15,931 nucleotides of DNA, from positions 1,704,847-1,720,777 of the forward strand of contig CP070800.1 of NCBI GenBank assembly GCA_020343555.1. The letters are read 5' to 3'. Shown piece by piece: positions 1 through 7,050 of this stretch. Origin of the DNA: Dehalococcoidales bacterium (GTDB taxonomy: Bacteria; Chloroflexota; Dehalococcoidia; Dehalococcoidales; UBA2162). The notes under the pieces were generated by a model. It searched no databases and was not told the DNA's origin. It saw only the letters and a program-made list of their open reading frames with translations. The stretch's first letter is position 1, and each line of letters starts with the position of its first letter. The position numbers and the translations under genes are program-made.

Positions 1-433
1 CGTCCTTGAAAATGGTATCACCGGCAAGAAGATAATCCTCAACGTAAAAACACAGGCTGCCGGGTGTGTGTCAGGGAGTGTGAATCACCCTGATCTCCAG
101 GTTACCCACCGATAGAATATCGCCATCGTTAAGGGACATATCTGGTTTCACCGGCATATGTCCGGCATCGGCTTCATGTGCGGCTATCGGTGCTCCCAAC
201 GAAGACCGAAGTTCAGCCATCGAGCCCGTGTGATCCATATGATTGTGAGTCATGAGTATGTATTTAACGTTATAATCCTTTACCGCTTCAATTACTTTTT
301 CCGCGTCGCCAGGCGCATCGATAATCACACTCTCATTTGTTTTCAGGCAAGTGATGATATAGGCGTTCGTCCCGTAAGGCCCGAGTGACATTTTTTCAAT
401 CTGTACATTTTCATCCTTAACTGCTATAGTCAT
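1..433 (-). pseudogene. Metallo-beta-lactamase-fold hydrolase, interrupted by in-frame TGA and cut by window edge
   Basis: The gene starts at ATG 433, with GGAGGA about 8 nt upstream. Residues 62-68 carry the zinc motif T-H-N-H-M-D-H (HxHxDH), as in glyoxalase II-like hydrolases. The frame then meets TGA at 73-71, right after H-T-P. Beyond the TGA the same frame continues without a break to the window edge as HTPGSLCFYVEDYLLAGDTI, followed by F-K-D. Family members usually read HTPGHTPGS here, so the TGA stands exactly where a Gly is expected; one change, GGA to TGA, explains it. The stop removes the third zinc-ligand motif (the second His) and the GDT(I/L)F Asp, so the 120-residue product should lack a complete metal site. 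A sequencing error or selenocysteine are the alternatives, but I see no convincing SECIS hairpin downstream. The 5' part of the gene and its signals look intact, which suggests a recent event. The 3' end lies outside the window. Confidence 0.8.
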
Positions 434-471
434 TTTACTTCCTCCGAGTTGTCCTATCGGTATGTGCAGGT

Positions 472-480
472 ATTATATCA
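472..480 (-). promoter_or_regulatory. Extended -10 promoter for the MBL-fold gene
   Basis: On the minus strand this reads TGATATAAT, a perfect TATAAT box with the TGn extension. No good TTGACA-like box lies 16-18 nt upstream, as is usual for extended -10 promoters. It would start transcription about 30 nt before the start codon at 433. Confidence 0.55.
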
Positions 481-528
481 TGTAATAATGACAGACCTGG
501 AAACAATCGCGCTATTTTTTACTTTACC

Positions 529-537
529 TGCTATAAT
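529..537 (+). promoter_or_regulatory. Extended -10 promoter for the NTF2-like/DUF5671/ogt cluster
   Basis: The sequence TGCTATAAT is a perfect extended -10 (TGn plus TATAAT), with no clear -35 box. It lies about 32 nt before the ATG at 570 and is divergent from the MBL promoter at 472-480. The two -10 boxes are about 50 bp apart, so polymerase could compete between them. Confidence 0.5.
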
Positions 538-569
538 AAGTGCTGGTTAAATAAGTCCAAAGTGAAACG

Positions 570-1040
570 ATGAAATCTTCAAACAAATGGTTACTCGGAT
601 TTGGTACTGCACTCGGCGTCCTGGTTATCCTGGCTGTTGTCCTCGTTCTTACGATGCCCGGTAGTGATGAGGTGGAACTTCTGCCTGAGGACACTCCGGG
701 TGGTGTTGTACAGAGGTATATCTACGCTATAAACGACGGTAATTTCGAAGAAGCCTATAGCTACCTGTCTCCTTCTGCTCTGGAAGATGATCTCAGAAAC
801 GGTACGTACGAGGACTGGTCTGGAATGTATATGTATCGTGAATGGGCTGATGCCTGGAGGGCAATAATCGACGAACCGGAGATTCTCGGAGAGAAGGCTA
901 CAGTAAATGTCAGGATAGAGGTTTTTAAACCCGACGGAGTTTTCAGAGACCCAGTTGATACGAGGTATTACTATTTTACGCTCGAAAATCAAGAGGGTGC
1001 CTGGAAAATAACATCACCTCTATATATAGGCATATACTGA
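570..1040 (+). CDS. Membrane-anchored NTF2-like (DUF4878-type) protein
   Basis: This 156-residue protein has one N-terminal hydrophobic segment at about residues 7-29, preceded by two lysines (an uncleaved anchor or signal peptide; no lipobox Cys). A soluble domain of about 115 residues follows. Its start, with T-P-G-G-V-V-Q-R-Y, then A-I-N-D-G-N-F-E-E-A-Y and a later S-P-S-A-L, is the usual opening of extracytoplasmic NTF2-like domains, in which an amphipathic helix is followed by a curved sheet; the C-terminal half is rich in beta strand. No catalytic residues are evident, so a binding or scaffolding role outside the membrane is the best guess. The upstream ribosome site is weak. The gene ends in TGA, 13 nt before the ATG of the DUF5671-type gene, so the two are probably co-transcribed. 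Confidence 0.72.
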   Translation: MKSSNKWLLGFGTALGVLVILAVVLVLTMPGSDEVELLPEDTPGGVVQRYIYAINDGNFEEAYSYLSPSALEDDLRNGTYEDWSGMYMYREWADAWRAIIDEPEILGEKATVNVRIEVFKPDGVFRDPVDTRYYYFTLENQEGAWKITSPLYIGIY

Positions 1041-1053
1041 CAGAGGTTTGAGA

Positions 1054-2736
1054 ATGAGTACAGTTAAAAGGTTCTTTTTATACGCTCTTGCCATCGTAAA
1101 CCTCGGTATATTCGCGGGCGGCATCAACATGCTGTTAACTCTCGTTTTAGACCTGCTGTTCGGAGATACGGGCTGGCGTTCATACTCTCAAGGGCAATTG
1201 AGTCTAGGACTGGCGATGATCGTCATCGCCGGTACGCTCTGGTTCCTGTTCTGGCGAACGGTGCAGCGAGAAGTATCCGGTGATATTGAGGAAACAGGTT
1301 CTGTGATCCGCAAGTTTTACCTGAACCTGATTCTTACTGTTACGGCAATAACCGGGTTGGCTAATCTTTTCGTTACTCTCCGCTGGATACTCTCCGGCGT
1401 CCCTATGGACGATTTTCCATCAGGTGCGGTGTCCATGCTGATAGTCACCGGTTGTCTCTGGCTTTATCACACGAGTGTAGAAAATAAAGAGGGACAGCCT
1501 TCACCGGCAGCAAAGACTCTCAGACGCTGGTATACCTACATTCTTGTCGCGGTGGGTCTGTCCTGGCTCACGAACGGGATCGTCCAGATGCTGAATGCGT
1601 CTTCATTCTACCTCCCTGTCTGGGGCAGTCGTACCGTACAGGGAAACCTGTGGGGTAATGTACTCAGTAACAACATTAGCTGGATAGTAACCGGCGCCAT
1701 TACATGGGGGTATTTCTGGTTCCGGGTGGCGAAGGATGATTACCAGTCCATTCTACGGCAGGTCTACCTGTATTTAATAACAATAGCCGGAAGTACGATC
1801 GCCGGATTAGCCGCCCTGATCACTATCTTATACAACCTATTGTATCTTGCCTTTGGCGACTCTATGGTTGATGACCTGTATTTTAGATTCCTGGGGTGGA
1901 CAATTCCGACCTTAATCGTTGCCGCGGCTGTCTGGTTTTTTCACCGGAAGATTGTAGAGGAAGAAGCCGAACAGCTTGGAGTAAACAGGTTTTCTCCCCG
2001 GAGGCTTTATCTCTACCTGATGGCATTTATCGGCCTTGGAACATTGGTCTCGGGGATCATTTTTCTGCTCAATGTACTGCTGGACAGGCTGTTCGACCTG
2101 TTCAGCACTGCCAGGGTCTTTTCTTCCGGCTGGTGGAGCGAGCAATTAAGCCTGTCTCTTGCTTTGCTGCTGGTTGGTGTTCCTCTCTGGATCTACTACT
2201 GGCGGAAAATCATTCAAATGGTGGAGGAGGTCGGAGTTACAGAAAGAGGAGCACGATCCCGTCGAATTTTCCTTTATGCCATTCTGGGAATCACTATCAT
2301 CGCGTCTGTTACCACCCTGGTAATAATCATTTACCAAGTGATAAACGGTATTCTCCAGGGTGATTTCGGCACGGAGTTTTTAAGAAATATCATCTGGAGT
2401 CTCTCAGGTTTCCTGGCTGCAGTGCCGGTACTGATATATCACTGGCGAATTCTGCGGGAGGACCAGAAACTCGGCGCTGAGAGACTGCACCGCCGCAAGA
2501 GGGTGAATGTGATAGCTGGAGAGGAAGCCGAGGAACTGGTCGACCGTATCGAGGAGAAACTTGGCTCGCGTGTCAGGCGACTTATCTACAAGGGCGAAGT
2601 TGAGGCTGGTATCCCCGTACTGACTGACGAAGAGATAGAATCGCTGGTTAATGAGATAGGCCTTGCCGAAGGCGAGTCTGTTATCCTGGATATTACAGGG
2701 GGCAGCATCAGGCTGCTACCTTATGGTGAGAAGTAA
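1054..2736 (+). CDS. Six-repeat, 12-helix DUF5671-type membrane protein
   Basis: I chose ATG 1054 because AGAGG at 1042-1046 lies 7 nt before it; the in-frame TTG at 1048 is too close to that site. The 560-residue product is built of six tandem units beginning near residues 5, 86, 157, 235, 316 and 403. Each has an arginine- or lysine-led helix start (for example R-R-L-Y-L-Y-L), a first transmembrane helix, a variable loop and a second helix. Most units close with an aromatic/Arg ending such as F-W-R, Y-W-R or H-W-R. This gives about 12 membrane helices. Residues from about 475 form a charged soluble tail with no motif I recognise. The repeat pattern matches my memory of DUF5671, common in Chloroflexota and of unknown function. 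The gene is 13 nt after the NTF2-like gene and 2 nt before ogt. Transport or sensing is possible, but nothing visible proves either. Confidence 0.8.
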   Translation: MSTVKRFFLYALAIVNLGIFAGGINMLLTLVLDLLFGDTGWRSYSQGQLSLGLAMIVIAGTLWFLFWRTVQREVSGDIEETGSVIRKFYLNLILTVTAITGLANLFVTLRWILSGVPMDDFPSGAVSMLIVTGCLWLYHTSVENKEGQPSPAAKTLRRWYTYILVAVGLSWLTNGIVQMLNASSFYLPVWGSRTVQGNLWGNVLSNNISWIVTGAITWGYFWFRVAKDDYQSILRQVYLYLITIAGSTIAGLAALITILYNLLYLAFGDSMVDDLYFRFLGWTIPTLIVAAAVWFFHRKIVEEEAEQLGVNRFSPRRLYLYLMAFIGLGTLVSGIIFLLNVLLDRLFDLFSTARVFSSGWWSEQLSLSLALLLVGVPLWIYYWRKIIQMVEEVGVTERGARSRRIFLYAILGITIIASVTTLVIIIYQVINGILQGDFGTEFLRNIIWSLSGFLAAVPVLIYHWRILREDQKLGAERLHRRKRVNVIAGEEAEELVDRIEEKLGSRVRRLIYKGEVEAGIPVLTDEEIESLVNEIGLAEGESVILDITGGSIRLLPYGEK

Positions 2737-2738
2737 TA

Positions 2739-3233
2739 TTGAAATACCGCATTATCGATACCGCGTTCGGATATGTAGGAATTGCTGCTACAGGAAAGGG
2801 TGTTTCCGCAGTAACTCTTCCGCGTGATACTGAAGAAGAAGCAGTAATGTTGCTGGGTGAAAAATCGGGCAACGGTGACATGGATCCTGAACTCCTTCCG
2901 AATCTCATGGAGCGAATCACCAACTATTTTGATGGTGAAAAGGTATCTTTTCCTGATGAACTCGATCTCACGTCGGCTTCCGAGTTCCAGAAGAAAGTCT
3001 GGCAAGCAGCGTGCCTTATTCCGTATGGTGAGACACGCAGTTATCTCTGGGTGGCGACGCAGGCGGGTAATCCACGGGCGTCACGGGCGGCAGGCCGGGC
3101 ACTGGGGAGAAATCCGCTGCCTATCATAATTCCCTGTCACAGGGTGATTGCAGGTAATGGCGGTATGGGTGGTTTTACAGGCGGAATCGAAATGAAGATG
3201 CGGCTTCTCGCCCTGGAATCTTCAGGTAGCTAG
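2739..3233 (+). CDS. ogt: Methylated-DNA--protein-cysteine S-methyltransferase
   Basis: This 164-residue protein is the suicide repair enzyme that moves the methyl group from O6-methylguanine in DNA to its own cysteine. The acceptor is Cys133 in I-P-C-H-R-V-I. The helix-turn-helix region carries I-P-Y-G-E-T-R-S-Y (about 94-102) and the arginine-finger helix S-R-A-A-G-R-A-L-G-R-N-P (115-126); G-G-F-T-G-G follows the active site. Length and layout are normal for the Ogt/MGMT family. The start is TTG at 2739, two bases after the stop of the membrane gene, with GGTGAG about 8 nt upstream inside that gene. No later ATG keeps the N-terminal domain, so coupled translation from TTG is likely. There is no Ada-type regulatory domain. 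I see no clear terminator after the gene. Confidence 0.93.
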   Translation: MKYRIIDTAFGYVGIAATGKGVSAVTLPRDTEEEAVMLLGEKSGNGDMDPELLPNLMERITNYFDGEKVSFPDELDLTSASEFQKKVWQAACLIPYGETRSYLWVATQAGNPRASRAAGRALGRNPLPIIIPCHRVIAGNGGMGGFTGGIEMKMRLLALESSGS

Positions 3234-3326
3234 GCTTCGTTGAAATTCTACACTCTAATCTCTCAATTCTAAACAAACTCAAAGCACTAATAATCGAATA
3301 ATCTATATTTTGGGTATAATCTGACT

Positions 3327-3356
3327 TTGATTATTCATGGCCTATACTAATATAAT
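3327..3356 (+). promoter_or_regulatory. Sigma70-like promoter for the selenoprotein gene
   Basis: TTGATT at 3327-3332 and a perfect TATAAT at 3351-3356 are separated by 18 nt. Transcription would start near 3363, giving a leader of about 27 nt before ATG 3390. A second TATAAT at 3315-3320 has no matching -35 box. The surrounding stretch 3234-3380 is AT-rich and holds no gene. Confidence 0.65.
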
Positions 3357-3389
3357 TGTTGTTAGAAAGTGCTATTTCAGGAGGAGATG

Positions 3390-5165
3390 ATGGCAGAACA
3401 AGACAAGGTTTACAAGTATCTGAATCCTGTGGGAATCCAGGAACCGGTTGAGCTTCGTCCACTGGCGCCGCGATTGAAGACTCTTGACGGTGCCAGGATT
3501 ACGATGAGCGTCGGAGCCGGAGGAGAGCAGGGAATTCTCATTCCGCTGGTAAAAATGCTTCCTGAGAGATATCCGCAGGTAAAATGGAATATCAGTTATG
3601 CAGCCGCTCACGCAACGAAAGCGGGAAGTATCGCTCTCACCGAAGAGGAGATGAAGACCACGGATGCGCTTATCCGCGGTGTAGTCTGGTGACACGGAGC
3701 AATCTGGGAGCAGTTGCCCCATTTGTCATCGATAGAAAAAGCCGGTATCCCCAGTGTATTTATCATTTTCGAAGACCAGGATGAATGCTGGAAACAGGCG
3801 TGCAAACTGAACGGCGTTCCTGACATGAGGCGTATCTGGGGTTCCCGCCACGTGCCGGGACCCGAGGATGTCGAATCCTGGATCGATGATCTTTTAGATG
3901 CGCTGGTGCGACCACTGAAAGAAGAAGAGAAGAGTCCACCCGAATGGGATTTCAGCAATCCTCGTTACATCTTCGAAGGCAACCTGCAGGAAGCCCAGGA
4001 ATTCTTCAAGCAGGCGGAACATATTCCTCAGCTGTACAACAATGCCCCCATCTGTAAATATACGGACGGACTGCCTATCGTTCCGCCGACGGAGGAACTG
4101 GTCGAAAAGATGCTCACGGGTACCAGCCATAAACCTGATGAGGTAATTACCTACAATGCCGACCATCGCGCTGGAGACCGTATCGAGCAGATGGGGAGTT
4201 CAGGGAAAAAGGGAGAGCCCGTCTATTTCATGCCGATGAGACGCAAAGCCACCGTTGAGAAGATTGCCACCATAGGCGTGATGGCCGGGTGCGAACCGAA
4301 GCACATGCCGTTGTTACTGGCCATTGCTGAAGCTGGTGGAGGTTGCGGTGACGGTCGGGGCGGCGACATGTTCGTGGTCAGTGGACCGTACGCCAAAGAG
4401 ATCGATATGAACTTCGATACCAATGTGCTTGGTCCGGGAAATCAGTCCAACAGGTCTATCGGTCACGCTGCGGAGCTTATGTGGCGTAATCTTGGTGGGA
4501 ATATTCCTAATGTTACCAACTGCGGTGTCTGGGGCGCAGGTCTCTTCAACTGCATCCCTGAGAATGATGAAGCCCTGCCGCCGGGCTGGGCTAGCCTGAG
4601 AGAAGAGTATGATTTCGGGAAAGACGAAAGCTGTGTTTACAATCTTCGCATTCATCATTCCCGCACCTTGCAAAGGACAGAATTCATGCCCGGAGGATAC
4701 CGGGAGTTCCAGAAGAGCGGTCATGGCGGTATCGGCCGGCGACTCGGAGTAAAGGGAATTCCGGGACCGCACAACTGGATGGAATATTTCGTTGAGAGCC
4801 TGTGGAAGAACTGGGAAGGCGGTAAGACCTTCCTGATGCTGCCTGAGATGGCCCGTGACCTCCAGCTATATGGCTTCAAGACGAAAGACGATGTTTATGA
4901 ATGGTTGTACAAGAAGAGTTTCATGACGGTACGAGAGTACCGTACTCACCAGAGGCCCGACGTTACAACAAACGCCTGGAAAGGTATCGAACCGACATCC
5001 GGAAAACCGTGGAAGGAACTAGACGAAGACTACATGGTGCCGGCGGTAGCGCATCCTTTCGAGAACTGCATCATCGTTACCGGGGGTGGTGAAGAAGTAG
5101 GTCTCTGGACTGACGGGCGAAGCGCCAGGTCCGATCCTGCATACAGCATAGACGCCTGGCGTTAA
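3390..5165 (+). CDS. UGSC/GrdB-like selenoprotein with large C-terminal domain (Sec at in-frame TGA 3690)
   Basis: AGGAGG at 3379-3384 lies 5 nt before ATG 3390 (another ATG, 3387, is adjacent). The frame runs to TAA 5163-5165 with one internal TGA at 3690-3692, codon 101; read as Sec the product has 591 residues. Before the TGA come Y-L-N-P-V-G, L-A-P-R-L-K-T-L-D-G and a strand ending I-R-G-V-V-W. After it come H-G-A, a helix, and G-I-P-S-V-F-I. Strand, Sec, helix, GIP is the active-site layout of UGSC-type proteins and of glycine reductase GrdB. Here the Sec reads U-H-G-A, without the Cys three residues on. From about residue 220 a second conserved region contains Y-T-D-G-L-P-I-V-P-P (224-233), M-A-G-C-E-P (298-303) and C-G-D-G-R-G-G-D (319-326). 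The role is probably redox or C-X bond chemistry; the substrate is unknown. A plain nonsense mutation is the alternative, but both halves look conserved and a SECIS-like hairpin follows the TGA. Confidence 0.82.
3690..3692 (+). other. Putative selenocysteine codon (UGA)
   Basis: This in-frame TGA sits between V-V-W and H-G-A-I-W in a frame open on both sides. Trp codons in the same gene are TGG, and UGA stops other genes in the window, so general reassignment is unlikely. The protein context matches the Sec position of UGSC/GrdB-type proteins. Confidence 0.8.
3699..3726 (+). promoter_or_regulatory. SECIS-like hairpin downstream of the UGA
   Basis: The core is 3705-3721: TGGG pairs with CCCA, an A at 3709 bulges, GC pairs with GC, and the loop is AGTT (3712-3715). 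Below it, after a small internal loop, GCAA (3699-3702) pairs with TTGT (3723-3726, one G-U). Bacterial SECIS elements lie inside the coding region just after UGA and have a bulged base plus a short apical loop with a G-U that SelB reads. In E. coli fdhF the key G and U are nucleotides 23 and 24 counting the U of UGA as 1; here G3713 and U3714 are 24 and 25. The first eight bases, TGACACGG, equal those of fdhF as I remember them. The fold was done by eye. Confidence 0.75.
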
Positions 5166-5186
5166 TAGAAATTTTAATTTAGTACA

Positions 5187-5214
5187 TATCGGCCATGAAT
5201 ACTCATGGCCGATA
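5187..5214 (+). terminator. Hairpin terminator after the selenoprotein gene
   Basis: TATCGGCCATGA (5187-5198) and TCATGGCCGATA (5203-5214) form a perfect 12-bp stem with a 4-nt ATAC loop, 22 nt after the TAA. The following tract, GACTTTCC, is only weakly T-rich. The perfect palindrome could also act as a protein-binding site or work in both directions. It separates the selenoprotein gene from the enoyl-CoA hydratase gene. Confidence 0.7.
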
Positions 5215-5278
5215 GACTTTCCATTATTCAGACCTGTAAAATTAAGCAATAAAATATTGGATTAAGAAGGAGATAACA

Positions 5279-6058
5279 ATGGGTGAAGCGACTATTTACG
5301 AAAAGAAGGATCATATTGCCGTATTGACTATGAACCGACCGGAAGCCCGGAACGCGATGAATGCCGCAATGAGAAAAGAAATGGGTGAAGCACTGGTTGA
5401 TTTCAGGGACGATAATGACAGCTGGGTACTTATTCTCACCGGAGCCGGAGATAAAGCGTTCTCAGCAGGAATGGACCTGAAAGAGATGGCGGCGAACCTT
5501 GCCGGAGGTGGTAGCGGTGTAAGGAGTGAAGGGATTACACCCAGCCTGATGGCAGGTAATATAGAAATCTGGAAGCCGATCATAGCTGCCATTAATGGAG
5601 TTGCAGTCGGCGGAGGACTGGAAACCGCACTAGCCTGTGATATCAGGATCGCTGCTGCAGGCGTCCAGATGGGCCTTTCGGAACCTAAGCGAGGAATTAT
5701 CCCAGGAGGCGGAGGAATGGCACGGTTGCCGAGGCTGGTGAACCTTGGTGCGGCACTGGAAATAATGATGACAGGTGACTTAATACCAGCGGAGGAAGCT
5801 TATCGGATAGGCCTGGTTAATCACGTAATACCAGGTGCCGAGTTGATGGATGCCGCCTATGACATGGCGAGAAGATTGACTGAGGTAGCTCCGCTGGCAG
5901 TACAGGCAATCAAGGAGACGGTAAGGAAGAACATTGATATGTCCCTGGAAGATGCGTTACCAGCGAGATTCGGTCCTAACGTCATGGCATCCGAGGATGC
6001 CAGGGAGGGAACGGCTGCTTTTGGCGAGAAAAGGCCACCTGTCTGGAAGGGACGATAG
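5279..6058 (+). CDS. Enoyl-CoA hydratase (crotonase family)
   Basis: This 259-residue protein should add water to a trans-2-enoyl-CoA in beta-oxidation or in the lower part of a CoA-thioester pathway, in the cytoplasm. AAGGAG about 7 nt before ATG 5279 fixes the start. Oxyanion-hole and CoA-binding features are present: F-S-A-G-M-D-L-K-E-M (61-70) and I-N-G-V-A-V-G-G-G-L-E (105-115). Both catalytic glutamates of true hydratases seem retained: Glu135 in L-S-E-P-K, equivalent to Glu144 of rat ECH, and Glu161 in A-L-E-I-M-M-T-G-D, equivalent to Glu164. This argues for hydratase rather than isomerase or dehalogenase activity. The gene stands alone between a terminator and the repeat copy at 6112. 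With the acyl-CoA operon at 9957-15428 on the other strand it could serve the same degradation route, which is inference. The exact substrate cannot be told. Confidence 0.9.
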   Translation: MGEATIYEKKDHIAVLTMNRPEARNAMNAAMRKEMGEALVDFRDDNDSWVLILTGAGDKAFSAGMDLKEMAANLAGGGSGVRSEGITPSLMAGNIEIWKPIIAAINGVAVGGGLETALACDIRIAAAGVQMGLSEPKRGIIPGGGGMARLPRLVNLGAALEIMMTGDLIPAEEAYRIGLVNHVIPGAELMDAAYDMARRLTEVAPLAVQAIKETVRKNIDMSLEDALPARFGPNVMASEDAREGTAAFGEKRPPVWKGR

Positions 6059-6111
6059 CCAACGATAATATGGATTTGACACGGACAATAACGAAGGAAA
6101 CTCTGAAGAAG

Positions 6112-6209
6112 TTCCCTCTCCCCATCGCGGGAGAGGGTTAGGGTGAGGGGGTTACGCGTGAATCGTTACTTTTCACCCTCACCTATCCTCTCCCGTCAAG
6201 GGAGAGGAA
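6112..6209. repeat. Palindromic MITE-like repeat, copy A
   Basis: Two hairpins flank a third pairing. CCCTCTCCC (6114-6122) pairs with GGGAGAGGG (6129-6137); CCTCTCCC (6187-6194) pairs with GGGAGAGG (6200-6207); between them GGTGAGGG (6142-6149) pairs with CCCTCACC (6176-6183). The loops differ (CATCGC and GTCAA), which gives the element an orientation. Its reverse complement matches copy B at 6832-6922. It fills most of the gap between the enoyl-CoA hydratase and methyltransferase genes and could also act as a terminator for the former. No transposase is present, so it is a non-autonomous or REP-like element. Confidence 0.85.
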
Positions 6210-6271
6210 TGTCCTCGATATTGAGTGATGTTGATCAAAGGTTTTTAATTAATGGATAGTTAACCAGTACC

Positions 6272-6799
6272 ATGCCGAAATTCGTAAAGTATGTTCCAAC
6301 ACCTCCTCAGCTTATCGATACATTTTTTGAACTTGCGCCGGTCACCGCTGACGATGTCGTCTACGATCTTGGCTCCGGTGACGGCAGGTTACTCTTTACC
6401 GCTCTCGAGAGAGGTGCCGGGAGATGTGTAGGGATAGATATAGATCCGCACTGCGTGTACATCGCGAGAGAAGAAGCGAAGAACAAAGGCCTGGATCAGC
6501 AAGTGACCTTTATCGAGGGCGATGTGCTGGATCAGGACCTTTCCGAAGCTACGGTTATTTTCGTATATCTTATTCAAAGCGGGATCGCGTTTTTGAGACC
6601 GAAATTTGAAACTGAACTTCGACCCGGAACGAGGATCGTCGTCGAGACCTATTCCGTCCAGGGCTTGAAACCGGTCAAAGTGAAGGAAGCAGGAAAGAGG
6701 TTTTTCTATCTGTATGTTACGCCATTTGAAAGAACTCCGGACTATGATCCCGAACCTTCGAATACGGCAACCGAATACGACTGGTGGTATTTTCCGTAA
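6272..6799 (+). CDS. Class I SAM-dependent methyltransferase
   Basis: This 175-residue protein has the Rossmann methyltransferase core. The opening Y-V-P-T-P-P (8-12) precedes motif I, V-Y-D-L-G-S-G-D-G-R (30-39). The acidic end of strand 2 is G-I-D-I-D-P (54-59), followed by F-I-E-G-D-V-L (80-86) and L-R-P-G-T-R-I-V (116-123). The Y-V-P-T-P opening together with DLGSGDGR recalls the small DOT1-like/FAM173 (ATPSCKMT) group, some members of which methylate protein lysines, so a protein substrate is plausible. The ribosome site before ATG 6272 is weak; an ATG at 6252 is followed at once by a stop. The gene lies alone between two inverted copies of the same repeat, so it could have moved with them. 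Confidence 0.83.
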   Translation: MPKFVKYVPTPPQLIDTFFELAPVTADDVVYDLGSGDGRLLFTALERGAGRCVGIDIDPHCVYIAREEAKNKGLDQQVTFIEGDVLDQDLSEATVIFVYLIQSGIAFLRPKFETELRPGTRIVVETYSVQGLKPVKVKEAGKRFFYLYVTPFERTPDYDPEPSNTATEYDWWYFP

Positions 6800-6831
6800 T
6801 TAGTACGTGATAGTGTTTATCCTTATATTTA

Positions 6832-6922
6832 TTTCCTCTCCCTTGACGGGAGAGGATTAAGGTGAGGGTGATATAAATCGAGATACCCCCTCACTCTACC
6901 TCTCTCCCGCGAGGGGAGAGAA
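6832..6922. repeat. Palindromic MITE-like repeat, copy B (inverted relative to copy A)
   Basis: CCTCTCCC (6835-6842) pairs with GGGAGAGG (6848-6855) around a TTGAC loop; GTGAGGG (6862-6868) pairs with CCCTCAC (6888-6894); CTCTCCC (6902-6908) pairs with GGGAGAG (6914-6920). The hairpin order and loop sequences match the reverse complement of copy A, so the two copies are inverted repeats about 620 bp apart, enclosing the methyltransferase gene. The element also forms the upstream edge of the UroD gene leader. Confidence 0.85.
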
Positions 6923-7050
6923 GATTGCTCAATGCTTGTTGTTTATTACAACCAGGTATTTGTGTTGGTCTGCCAGGTATTGAGTATAGATATTTGGTAC
7001 CATTTGAGTTAAGATTGAGAAATTTGAAAAGCATCGAGGAGAAAGTCAGA

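Noticed and set aside
30..73. SECIS element after the TGA of the MBL-fold gene
   Set aside because: Only an ACACA/TGTGT stem with a 10-nt loop is visible, without a bulge and short G-U loop; the Gly-to-stop explanation is simpler.
71..3692. Genome-wide reassignment of UGA (to Gly as in Gracilibacteria/SR1, or to Trp)
   Set aside because: The genes ending at 1040, 11165 and 11952 stop at TGA in the expected places, and Trp and Gly have their normal codons; only two isolated in-frame TGAs occur.
6112..6922. CRISPR array
   Set aside because: There are only two copies, each internally palindromic, in inverted orientation and separated by a protein-coding gene.
6925..7050. N-terminal extension of the UroD-like protein from TTG 6925
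   Set aside because: The added residues come from the repeat edge and do not look like the family N-terminus; ATG 7051 has its own ribosome site.
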